This document shows positions 25,601 to 32,155 of a stretch of DNA of 32,155 nucleotides, piece after piece (position 1 is the first letter of the stretch; every line of letters starts with the position of its first letter). Position numbers and translations under genes: made by a program. Under the pieces are notes generated by a model that worked only from the letters and a program-made list of their open reading frames with translations, had not been told where the DNA came from and ran no database searches. The stretch spans positions 1 to 32,155 of the forward strand of contig JADFKB010000022.1 of the NCBI GenBank assembly GCA_022565155.1. Reading direction: 5' to 3'. The DNA comes from Chloroflexota bacterium. Its GTDB lineage: Bacteria; Chloroflexota; Dehalococcoidia; DSTF01; RBG-16-68-14.

Positions 25601-26425
25601 GCGTTCACGGTCACGGTGCGCGCTGACGCAATTCCCGCGGGCGGCTACCGCAAATTCAACGCCTTCGTCCAGTACGGCGCCACCGGCCTGACGTTTAAGA
25701 GCGCCACGTTGTTGTGGCCGGATGGCCTACCCATACTATTCACCGGGAACGACAACGGAACCGGCGTCTACCGTGGCACCCTGTCCCTGTCGCTCAGCTC
25801 CCATAAGGGGGACCTGGTCAGCTTCAGCTTCAATTGCACAGCGGGCAAGTCTCAGGACCACGTGCTCGTTCTGGAAACGGTGGGCTCGCCTAACGCCGGC
25901 GAGTTCGGCAGCGGCTACGCCGAGGCGCCCACCGGCGAGCTCATCGCTGCGACCGGCAACACGATCAACCTGAACTGCACGAACCCGATCACGCCGACGC
26001 CGACTGAGACGCAGACGCCGACTCAGACAGCGACCGGGACTCCTACCGAAACGCCGACGCCGACTGAGACGCCGACGAATACCCCTGAGCCGACAGCGAC
26101 CGCGACTCCTACCGATACGCCGACGCCGACTGAGACGCAGACGCCGACTCAGACAGCGACCGAGACTCCTACCGACACGCCGACGCCGCTCGCCTTCGTC
26201 AGCCTCACGCTGTTCATCGCACCGAAAGGCTCTCTCTCGGACTGCATCAACGATGGCTCGCCGCCGCCGTCCGGCTGTGTCAGCATTGGCTTGGCACCAG
26301 ACGAGCCGTTCAACATTCCGCTGCTGCCGGACGACTACGATGCCGCCCTCTTCCTCTACGACCTCCAGGTCTCCAAGTTCAACTTCACCATCACCGCCGG
26401 CGAAGTCGCCGACCTTGGGACCAAA
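22694..26425 (+). repeat. Three tandem ~1.2-kb module repeats (A-B-C-D)
   Basis: The same block starts at 22694, 23962 and 25166 (ACCGT-GAGGCGAACATC), with periods of 1268 and 1204 bases. Each unit encodes the A domain, the cohesin-like B domain, a Thr-Pro linker of varying length and the D domain. Nucleotide identity is high in places (for example around TTCAACATTCCGCTGCTGCC), so unit loss or gain by recombination is likely, and assembly across this region may be unreliable. Confidence 0.85.
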
Positions 26426-26430
26426 AGCGC

Positions 26431-26706
26431 CCCACCGACGCCAACGCCTACGATCACGCCAACGCCTACCATCACGCCAACGCCTACGATTACGCCGACG
26501 CCTACGATGACGCCGACGCCTACCAGTACGCCAACTGGCACCGCCACGCCGACGATTACGCCAACGCCTACGATGACGCCGACGGCGACGGCGACGGCGA
26601 CGCCTACGATTACCCCAACGCCTACCAGTACGCCAATGGCCACGGCCACGCCGACGATTACGCCAACGCCTACGATTACGCCGACGGCGACGGCGACGGC
26701 GACGCC
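26431..26706 (+). repeat. Degenerate 18-base tandem repeat coding Thr-Pro linker
   Basis: Built from units such as ACGCCAACGCCTACGATT and variants, coding Thr-Pro-Thr-Pro-Thr-Ile/Met/Ser, with GACGGCGACG stretches coding Thr-Ala. It makes a flexible, probably O-glycosylated spacer between the third D domain and the DUF11-like domain. Similar but shorter linkers lie near 23530-23705, 24820-24905, 25985-26190 and 27115-27335. Confidence 0.9.
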
Positions 26707-27624
26707 GCTGCGGCCGGACCTCACGGTGACGAAGTCTGACTCAACCGACCCGGTCGCCAGCGGCGCGGCGTTCACCTATACAATCGAGGTCAGGAACATC
26801 GGCGTCTTCGGTGCGGACTTCGTTGGGCTCACCGACACGCTGCCATCCACGTTCACCATCATTGGCTTCACCGTCCCCAACCCAGGCGCCTGCATCCCCA
26901 CCCCCCCTTCACCGGCGGCACGCTCGTATGCAACCTCGGCTCGTTGGGCACCAGCACGGCCACCAGCCCGGTCGCCATCACGATCACCGGATCGGTGACG
27001 GCGACCGGCGGGGCCACGGTCACTAACACCGCCGTCGTCGACCCGGCGAACAACATCATTGAGTCCGATGAGACGAACAACTCCGCTACAGAACTGACCA
27101 CCGTTCTTGCTCTCACGCCCGTGCTCACTCCGGCCAGTACGCCAGCGGCCACCAACACGCCGGCGATGACGCCGACCGCGGCGAATACGCCGGCCGCGAC
27201 GAATACGCCGGCCGCGACCGCAACATCCACGGCCACGTTCACACCAACGGTAACACCGACGGCGACGAATACGGCGACCGCCACGGCTACACCAACGGCC
27301 CCGCCAACGCCCACGTTCACCTCGACGCCGACGCCAGTCTCTGGGGTGCTGGGATCGCTGATCGGAGACGCGAACTGTGACGGTCTAATCAATGCCACGG
27401 ATGCCCTGTTTATCCTGCAACTGGTACTCGGCCTGGTGCAGTCCCTCCCGTGCCAGGACTTGGCTGATACGAGCGGCAACGGAGCCATTTCCGCCTTTGA
27501 CGCCTCGCTCGTCCTTCAGTTCATAGCCCGGCTGGTCCCAGTGCTGCCGCTATCTCCGTAGCCTGTCCCCCCACATGATCCGCGTAAGCATGGGCGAAGG
27601 CGCTTCACTTGCCCAGTCGGCCAC

Positions 27625-27792
27625 GGCGCCACCGTGCTCGCTGTGCGGTGCGACGCGTCGAAAGGCGCGGACGTAGAAGCGCTCGCGAAGAGGGCCGTCG
27701 ACGAATTCGGCGCGATCCACGCCGTCTGCAACAACGCGGGTGTCGTCCCGCCAGCCGGGCCCGTTTGGGACCGGACAGAGGCCGGCTGGAGG
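27625..27792 (+). pseudogene. Fragment of a short-chain dehydrogenase
   Basis: An open stretch of 56 codons reads like the middle of an SDR: GATVLAVRCDASKGADVEAL, then AVDEFGAIHAVCNNAGVV with the NNAG motif, then DRTEAGWR. It lacks the N-terminal TGxxxGxG and the catalytic Tyr-x-x-x-Lys, and downstream the frame gives unrelated sequence. It is unrelated to the SDR at 2969-3832 at the DNA level. The remaining bases of 27562-27911 hold nothing else identifiable. Confidence 0.6.
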
Positions 27793-27911
27793 ACATCGTT
27801 GGGAACCGCAATCCGAGTGACATCGCCGTCTTCTAGTCGGACGGGGCCGTTGGTCATGGTCTGATGAGGCGTTCGGCACTGCCCGCAGCCTTGTGATCGT
27901 CGTAGGATCGA

Positions 27912-29222
27912 GTGAAAACAGCACAAGGCTCTAAGGAGGACGCGAGGACAGAAACAGCTACTCGCGAGGAGATCCAACGCTTAGCCAAGGCCACTCTCGA
28001 CGGCCTCTTTCAGTTTGTGGACAGCGAGGTGCTACCACTTGAAGAGAAGTTTCGCGACGTGCTCGCCGACGAGCGTAAGCTGTTCCGCGATGACGGCCTG
28101 CTGGTCGATGAGGTCGCCGAGGCGAGGGTGAGTGTCAGGAAAAAGTCGGCGACAGCCGGATTCTACGCGATGTTCGCTCCTGAGGAGATCGGCGGCGGCG
28201 GACTGCCTTCTCTGGCGAACGTGCTCATTCTGGAGGGGCTCTACCGAAGATACGGGCCGGGACGTCTCTTCATCGGCTGGTCGAGCGCGTTTCTCGGGTC
28301 ACCATTGGTGGGCAGCTTCATCGATGGCCCATCACGCATGTTCATGAGCATCACCGATACCGTGCGCAACGACGTGCTGCCTGGACTGCTCGCTGGTGAG
28401 AAGACGGTCTGCATTGGCCTGTCCGAGCCCAACGCGGGCTCGGACGTCTGGGGCCTACAGACGAAGGCCGTACGCGATGGAGACGAATGGGTCATCAATG
28501 GCACGAAGCAGTGGATCACGAATGCGCCGTATGCGGACCATGCCGCCATCTTCGCCGTGACGGATAAGGAGCTGGCCGCGCAGCACAAGGGAGGCATCAG
28601 CTGCTTCTTGGTCGACGCGGTCACACCGGGCTACTCAGCGGAAACCGTCCTGCCGATCATGGGCCACGTCGCCAGCGACTGCGGCACGATCACACTGGAC
28701 GACGTTCGTGTGGCGAACGACCGGGTGCTGGGCGAGGTGGACCAGGGCTTCCAGATTGGCATGCTCGGCATCTCGGAAGGCCGCCTGATGATCGCTGGCG
28801 GTTGCCTTGGATTGTCGGAGTGGGCGTTGGACCGTTGCCTAGAGTACGTCAAGGAACGGAAAACGTTCGGCTCAACGCTGTCCGAGCACCAGGCGATCCA
28901 GTTCATGCTCGCCGAATCTGCGATCGACATCTTCACGGCCAAGCAGACGGCGCTCCGAACGGCGGAGCTTGTCGACGGGGCCCCGACGACGGGCCGGATC
29001 CCGGTGAAGGAGATCAGTATCGCCAAAGCCTACTCCGTTGAGGGCTGCGAGCGCGTGATGGACCGCGCGATTCAGATCCACGGCGCCATGGGCCTCTCAA
29101 CGGAGATGGCGTTTCAGGAAGGGTTCCGCATCGCCAGGACGCTGCGTATCCCGGACGGTACCTCCGAGATCCAGCGGCGGACGATCGCACACCAGCTCCT
29201 CAGGGGAGACGTGATCTTCTAG
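27912..29222 (+). CDS. Acyl-CoA dehydrogenase, ACAD10/11-like
   Basis: A 436-residue FAD-dependent acyl-CoA dehydrogenase. It shows an N-terminal helical domain, the beta domain with VCIGLSEPNAGSDVWGLQTKAV and INGTKQWITNAP, and a C-terminal helical domain with LMIAGGCLGLSEWALDRCLEYVKERKTFGSTLSEHQAIQFMLAE and MDRAIQIHGAMGLSTEMAFQEGFRIARTLRIPDGTSEIQ. The residue at the position of the usual catalytic Glu (Y-E-G-T in medium-chain enzymes) is Asp in IPDGT, as in the ACAD10/11 lineage, which handles long or modified acyl-CoAs. The GTG start at 27912 follows GGATCGA; an alternative cannot be excluded. Electron transfer to ETF is expected. It stands alone, with the SDR fragment upstream. Confidence 0.92.
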   Translation: MKTAQGSKEDARTETATREEIQRLAKATLDGLFQFVDSEVLPLEEKFRDVLADERKLFRDDGLLVDEVAEARVSVRKKSATAGFYAMFAPEEIGGGGLPSLANVLILEGLYRRYGPGRLFIGWSSAFLGSPLVGSFIDGPSRMFMSITDTVRNDVLPGLLAGEKTVCIGLSEPNAGSDVWGLQTKAVRDGDEWVINGTKQWITNAPYADHAAIFAVTDKELAAQHKGGISCFLVDAVTPGYSAETVLPIMGHVASDCGTITLDDVRVANDRVLGEVDQGFQIGMLGISEGRLMIAGGCLGLSEWALDRCLEYVKERKTFGSTLSEHQAIQFMLAESAIDIFTAKQTALRTAELVDGAPTTGRIPVKEISIAKAYSVEGCERVMDRAIQIHGAMGLSTEMAFQEGFRIARTLRIPDGTSEIQRRTIAHQLLRGDVIF

Positions 29223-29576
29223 GCGCGCTCGATGAGCGCTACCGGGTATCCTGTACTAGGAGTCCATGTGGCCTCGCAGCGCGTCTCTGACCACGCCGCG
29301 ATCAGGGATCGTGTTGAGGTCGAGCCGGAAGGACTGTTCTTGCCGGAGGTGGCGCCCAACGTGTCACCCGAAGATGTGCAGGTGCGGACGTTACCATCTG
29401 CGGTGGCGCCACTACCTGTAGCCTCGTAGAGTGTCACCTGGTCAGCGGCGAACTTCCATGGACTCGGCTCGTACTTTTCTTGGATGGCCGCGCGTCGAGC
29501 CTACTGCGAAGCTGCAAGCTCGGCGATACGGGAGAAGCTTCCAGCAACGGCGGTCTCGTCGCATTGAGTGTAGGGC
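29223..29576. other. Intergenic region with no recognisable gene
   Basis: Short open frames occur on both strands but neither their products nor any ribosome site supports a gene. No inverted repeat or promoter stands out. The region ends at the tRNA-Gly 3' fragment. Confidence 0.5.
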
Positions 29577-29624
29577 TGGAGCGGGAGACGAGAGTCGAAC
29601 TCGCGACCCTCTGCTTGGGAAGCA
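29577..29624 (-). other. tRNA-Gly 3'-half fragment, copy b (att-like)
   Basis: Forty-eight bases identical to the 3' part of the intact tRNA-Gly(CCC) (31891-31938), from the CCA end through the T arm, variable region and anticodon 3' stem to the loop GCTTCCCAAGC on the minus strand. Beyond 29624 the sequences differ at once, and the 3' flank (lower coordinates) is also unrelated. No 5' half is present, so it cannot be a tRNA. The DUF4037 gene starts about 35 bases beyond the break. Confidence 0.9.
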
Positions 29625-29658
29625 TTGGGTTAGGGCCTAATTGCGTTATTCTGAGTCT

Positions 29659-30735
29659 GTGACAAAGTTCATGCCCGGGATCGAGTTATCGCGTCGCTAT
29701 TGGCACGAGGTGGTGGCGCCCATGGTCGATGCCGTTTTACCACGGACATCACGCGCTGCCGCATTGCTCGGCCAGGGCTCTGATGTGCTCGGGTTTGACA
29801 CCGCGCGCTCAACCGATCACGGTTGGGGACCCCGCGTGATCGTATTCGTGGATGACGCGGACTTGAGCGAAATACGCCAGCGCGATCTTGCCACCGCGAT
29901 TCATGAGCGACTTCCTGAGACATTCGGTGGCTTTACTACCCGATTTGCGGTTCAGGCGGGTGCGCCGGTGCGGCATCAGGTTTCGTTCACAACTGTTGGT
30001 GCATGGTTCACGGCCGCGCTCGGATTCGATCCGCGCGGCGAAGTGACGGACAGTGATTGGCTCGCGACTCCCTCCCAGCTCGTGAGGACCTCGGTCGCCG
30101 GCGCCGTGTTCGAAGACGGTGCTGGCCAGCTCACCGAAGCGCGCCATCGACTGCGTTGGTATCCCGATGACGTTTGGCTATATCTATTGGCGTGTCAGTG
30201 GCGGCGGATTGACCAGGAGGAGCCGTTCGTCGGTCGTACCGGAGAGGTCGGCGACGAGGTCGGCTCGGCCGTCGTCGCAGCGCGACTGGTGCGGGACCTC
30301 ATGCGGTTGTGCTTTCTCATCGAACGGCAGTACGCGCCGTACACGAAGTGGCTGGGGACTGCGTTCTCCCGCCTGCAGTGCGCGCCGGCGCTGACCCCGC
30401 TTTTTCAGAGCGCATTATGTGGTTCGGACTGGAAGCAACGCGAGGCCGCCCTTGTCCCCGCGACTGAGGAAGTGGCGCGTCTGTTCAACAACCTGTGTGT
30501 GACCGAGCCCCAGGAACCTACCGTCAGGTACTTCTGGAGTCGTCCGTTTCTTGTGCTCGATTCAGGGAGGTTTGTCGAAGCATGCATGGCGAAGACTCCG
30601 CTCGCGCGACTGGGGTACATCGGTGCCATCGACCAGTTCCTGGACAGCACGGACGTGTTGAGTTATCCGCCCGTGGCTCGGCGACTCCGCAACTTCATCG
30701 CCGGTAACTACGCCAGCACGGCACCGTCTCCATGA
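29659..30735 (+). CDS. DUF4037 domain protein (nucleotidyltransferase-like fold)
   Basis: A protein of about 358 residues resembling DUF4037: it opens with MPGIELSRRYWHEVVAPMVDAVLP, then ALLGQGSDVLGFDTARSTDHGWGPRVIVFV, a Gly-Ser...Asp pattern like the core of nucleotidyltransferase-fold proteins. DVWLYLLACQWRRIDQEEPFVGRTGEVGDEVGS and KWLGTAFSRLQCAP are further family blocks. The start is uncertain: GTG at 29659, ATG at 29671 or an upstream TTG at 29641; no ribosome site is visible and the message may be nearly leaderless. It is the only gene between two tRNA-Gly 3'-half repeats and is transcribed opposite to them. Substrate and role unknown. Confidence 0.82.
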   Translation: MTKFMPGIELSRRYWHEVVAPMVDAVLPRTSRAAALLGQGSDVLGFDTARSTDHGWGPRVIVFVDDADLSEIRQRDLATAIHERLPETFGGFTTRFAVQAGAPVRHQVSFTTVGAWFTAALGFDPRGEVTDSDWLATPSQLVRTSVAGAVFEDGAGQLTEARHRLRWYPDDVWLYLLACQWRRIDQEEPFVGRTGEVGDEVGSAVVAARLVRDLMRLCFLIERQYAPYTKWLGTAFSRLQCAPALTPLFQSALCGSDWKQREAALVPATEEVARLFNNLCVTEPQEPTVRYFWSRPFLVLDSGRFVEACMAKTPLARLGYIGAIDQFLDSTDVLSYPPVARRLRNFIAGNYASTAPSP

Positions 30736-30850
30736 CACTAGAGGCGTAACGTCAGCGGGCGACCGCGGCCGACGCAGTCCTGGGGAACGTTCCTCTCCAG
30801 CCATAGCCCTATTACCATCATCGCGGATCCATCGATCTTTGGTCAAAACG

Positions 30851-30977
30851 CCCTGCTCAGAAAGCAGATGGTCACGAATTCTGGAAGGGTTGAGGCCGCC
30901 TTAACGGCGGCCTCAACATTGGATGTTGGACTTGGAGCGGGAGACGAGAGTCGAACTCGCGACCCTCTGCTTGGGAA
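30851..30977 (-). repeat. Duplicated tRNA-Gly 3' half (copy c) plus downstream flank
   Basis: Bases 30933-30977 are identical over 45 positions to the 3' part of the intact tRNA-Gly, ending at TTCCCAAGC on the minus strand. Bases 30851-30932 are a clearly diverged copy of the tRNA downstream flank at 31808-31890 (shared CAGAAAGCAGATGGTC, GAGGCCGCC and ATGTTG elements). The tRNA part is perfectly kept while the flank has drifted. Confidence 0.9.
30889..30917. terminator. Perfect 12-base-pair hairpin
   Basis: GTTGAGGCCGCC, loop TTAAC, GGCGGCCTCAAC. There is no T tract on either side, so it is terminator-like but not a textbook intrinsic terminator. It lies in the flank copied with the tRNA fragment and could end transcription of the DUF4037 gene (stop 30735). 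Confidence 0.55.
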
Positions 30978-31240
30978 TAAAACGCTTTAGGAGTGACGCA
31001 GGGCCGCATGATACCACCGTCACGCTACGCAGTTCCTAATAATGCCCCGACACTCACAACAGCAGCCGCGTTTATCGCCACCAGGCTGGGGCCTCAACCG
31101 TGCTACACTCCGTCCATGGGGAGCGCTTCTTCCAGTCCCGCGTTCCCGGCGCCCTAGGCCAGCCCCACACGAAGACAAGGGCGAGCAGCTCGGCAAGATC
31201 ATCGTAGACTTCATCAAGAACACATCGAAGGAGGCACTCC

Positions 31241-31627
31241 ATGAGCGCTGTTATCCCCGATCCGGACAAGTTTAAGGCCTTCGCCGCTGCTGCTGAGCAG
31301 GACGAAGGCCCAGTCGTCATGCTCAATCTGCTCAAGTTCAAGGAGGGCGGCGGTGCACAAGAGTACGCGACCTACGCTGGCTTGGCAAGGAAAATGATCG
31401 AAGAGGCCGGCGGCCGCGTCGTTTATGCAGGTCGCGTCGACCAGATCCTGGTCGGCGAAACCGGAGACTGGGACATGATCGCCCTGGTAGAGTATCCCAA
31501 CCGTAAGGCCTTCCTGGAGATGGTGTCCAGGCCCGACTACCTGCAGGCGTCCGAGCATCGGGAAGCCGGGCTCGAGCAAACCGTTCTCATGGCGACGACG
31601 CAGGCCGCGCGGCCCGGCCAGGCGTAG
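31241..31627 (+). CDS. DUF1330 family protein
   Basis: A 128-residue protein of the DUF1330 (dimeric alpha-beta barrel) family: VVMLNLLKFKEGGGAQEYATYAGLARKMIEEAGGRVVYAGRV, then DWDMIALVEYPNRKAFLEMVSRPDYLQASEHREAGLEQTVLM. The N-L-L-K-F and E-Y-P-N-R-x-A-F-x-x-M elements are the family signature. AAGGAGG precedes the ATG by six bases. It is the only gene between tRNA copy c (30977) and the intact tRNA-Gly (31891), and faces opposite to the tRNA. The 263 bases upstream hold a TACACT -10-like motif (31104-31109) but no -35. Biochemical role unknown; similar folds degrade or sense small molecules. Confidence 0.88.
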   Translation: MSAVIPDPDKFKAFAAAAEQDEGPVVMLNLLKFKEGGGAQEYATYAGLARKMIEEAGGRVVYAGRVDQILVGETGDWDMIALVEYPNRKAFLEMVSRPDYLQASEHREAGLEQTVLMATTQAARPGQA

Positions 31628-31850
31628 GGTGTCGCTGAGCCTGGCGGGATCGATCTTGGTGTCGGCCACAGTGCGCGATCTGGCGCGGACGTTGGCGGGG
31701 GTTGAGTTCGAGGATCGGGGCATCAGTTCAGCTGCACCACGCGAATCTGTAGACATGCGGACGTTGGCGGGCGAACAGCCAGTAGCTGGCCGAGATCGAC
31801 AACGAATCCCTGGTCAGAAAGCAGATGGTCGTGGATTCTGGCAGGGGAGA

Positions 31851-31869
31851 GGCCGCCGAAATTGCGGCC
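31851..31869 (-). terminator. Hairpin downstream of tRNA-Gly
   Basis: GGCCGC, loop of seven bases, GCGGCC, 22 bases after the CCA end of the tRNA on the minus strand. It is the weaker homologue of the 12-base-pair hairpin at 30889-30917 and probably ends tRNA transcription. No T tract. Confidence 0.45.
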
Positions 31870-31890
31870 CCTACCATTAAATGTTGAGGT

Positions 31891-31965
31891 TGGAGCGGGA
31901 GACGAGAGTCGAACTCGCGACCCTCTGCTTGGGAAGCAGATGCTCTACCACTGAGCTACTCCCGC
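31891..31965 (-). tRNA. tRNA-Gly (anticodon CCC)
   Basis: A complete cloverleaf on the minus strand: acceptor GCGGGAG/CTCCCGC, D arm GCTC-AGTGGTA-GAGC, anticodon stem TCTGC/GCAGA with loop TTCCCAA (anticodon CCC, complement of 31931-31933), variable GGGTC, T arm GCGAG-TTCGACT-CTCGT, discriminator T and encoded CCA. It reads GGG codons. Upstream (higher coordinates) a CTATGCTATCG stretch may be its -10 region. Its 3' half is the source of the fragments at 29577 and 30933; the 5' half matches the remnant at 14082-14150. Confidence 0.96.
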
Positions 31966-31997
31966 TCGCGTCGACGATAGCATAGCGGCGCGATGCG

Positions 31998-32155
31998 CTA
32001 GGAGACTTTGTAGACCACGTCGCCGTCGCGGCAGCGTTCGCGTACCTTGATACCGATCTTGTCGCCGACCTTTGCCTCCTCCACCGGCTGGCCCTCGATC
32101 TGCATCGAGTCGACGACCTGCTCTAGATCCGTCGTGTGGCCCTTTATGTGGATCG
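31998..32155 (-). CDS. Small translation elongation factor-like beta-barrel protein, C-terminal part
   Basis: A partial minus-strand gene running off the right edge; 51 codons to the stop at 31998. The sequence (IHIKGHTTDLEQVVDSMQIE, then VEEAKVGDKIGIKV and GDVVYKVS) matches the small proteins annotated as elongation factor-like, which resemble the second beta-barrel domain of EF-Tu. The N-terminus and start codon are outside the window. It precedes the tRNA-Gly gene on the same strand by 32 bases, so the two could share a transcript. Confidence 0.7.
   Translation of the reverse strand, partial: IHIKGHTTDLEQVVDSMQIEGQPVEEAKVGDKIGIKVRERCRDGDVVYKVS

Larger units (their letters stand above)
22457..27561 (+). 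pseudogene. Giant modular surface lipoprotein with cohesin-like repeats and a C-terminal dockerin, frameshifted
   Basis: About 1700 codons, read in four pieces: frame changes near 23359-23381, near 24318-24335 and in the C7 run 26901-26907. The first piece opens directly after a TAG (22454-22456), in frame with a lipoprotein-like signal (IFIVALWILATTALSAC). No ATG, GTG or TTG precedes the signal, although AGGAGG lies at 22438-22443. Modules: A (beta domain, LGTVEANITWG...), B (cohesin-like, AFTVTVSADAIP... YGDTGLTYKSA), C (Thr-Pro linker), D (Ser/Pro beta domain, EPFNIPLLPG), repeated three times; then a long Thr-Pro linker, a DUF11/CARDB-like domain (about 26704-27115), another linker and a dockerin (27346-27561) with two calcium loops (GDANCDGLINATDA, ADTSGNGAISAFDA). 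A cell-surface scaffold or adhesin is inferred. Confidence 0.75.

Noticed and set aside
26431-26706. Short regular repeats that could be taken for a CRISPR or satellite array
   Set aside because: The 18-base units stay in frame and encode a Thr-Pro linker joining two domains; there are no spacers of unique sequence between constant repeats.
31214-31756. Antisense open frame of 180 codons across the DUF1330 gene
   Set aside because: The plus-strand gene has a strong ribosome site and family match; the antisense product is featureless.
31628-31807. Possible small gene after DUF1330, with the repeated GCGGACGTTGGCGGG
   Set aside because: Two copies of a 15-base motif (near 31684 and 31756) are visible but the open frame has no ribosome site or recognisable product.

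Overview
The window is a GC-rich bacterial stretch of about 32 kb. It carries CoA-ester and aldehyde metabolism genes (two enoyl-CoA hydratase family proteins, an acyl-CoA dehydrogenase, an acetyl-CoA hydrolase/transferase family protein, aldehyde dehydrogenase, aldo/keto reductase, SDR), a GH114-like lipoprotein, a FIST protein, an orphan SagB-type oxidoreductase and large secreted proteins with Thr-Pro linkers and a dockerin. This mix, with strong GGAGG ribosome sites beside a few apparently leaderless starts, suggests a Chloroflexota (Dehalococcoidia-like) or similar environmental genome. That placement is inference; no rRNA or marker gene is present.

Layout. 1-5.8 kb: aldo/keto reductase, GH114-like lipoprotein, a frameshifted YjbQ/UPF0047 gene, an SDR whose 3' end is also present as a decayed copy near 1.0-1.1 kb, a tiny zinc-ribbon protein and a tandem SagB-type oxidoreductase. 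5.9-11.5 kb: DUF2795 protein behind a palindromic operator-like site, aldehyde dehydrogenase, a VOC protein with a small partner, FIST protein, CoA-transferase/hydrolase. 11.5-15.7 kb: two enoyl-CoA hydratase paralogues, small cysteine-rich and membrane proteins, a pyridoxamine-oxidase-like protein, and two broken tRNA-Gly remnants. 15.8-27.6 kb: a signalling and surface-protein locus. A FecR/cohesin-like protein is divergent from a CHASE2-Ser/Thr kinase, which overlaps an FHA-winged-helix regulator. A second FHA-winged-helix paralogue, a class III nucleotidyl cyclase and a ~1700-residue modular lipoprotein-like protein ending in a dockerin follow. 27.6-29.2 kb: SDR fragment and acyl-CoA dehydrogenase. 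29.6-32 kb: an intact tRNA-Gly(CCC) with two extra copies of its 3' half, separating two single-gene segments (DUF4037 and DUF1330).

Two things stand out. First, every truncated tRNA-Gly copy breaks in or beside the anticodon loop, three of them around TTCCCAAG, and the right end looks like a small row of single-gene cassettes at a tRNA attachment site with no integrase in view. Second, the 15.8-27.6 kb locus joins an extracytoplasmic-sensing kinase, two FHA transcription factors and a cyclase to cohesin/dockerin-like surface proteins.

Caution: the UPF0047 gene, the FecR gene and the giant surface gene contain at least five frameshifts, two of them in simple repeats (a CG tract and a C7 run). 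Assembly or sequencing error cannot be separated from real decay using the sequence alone.
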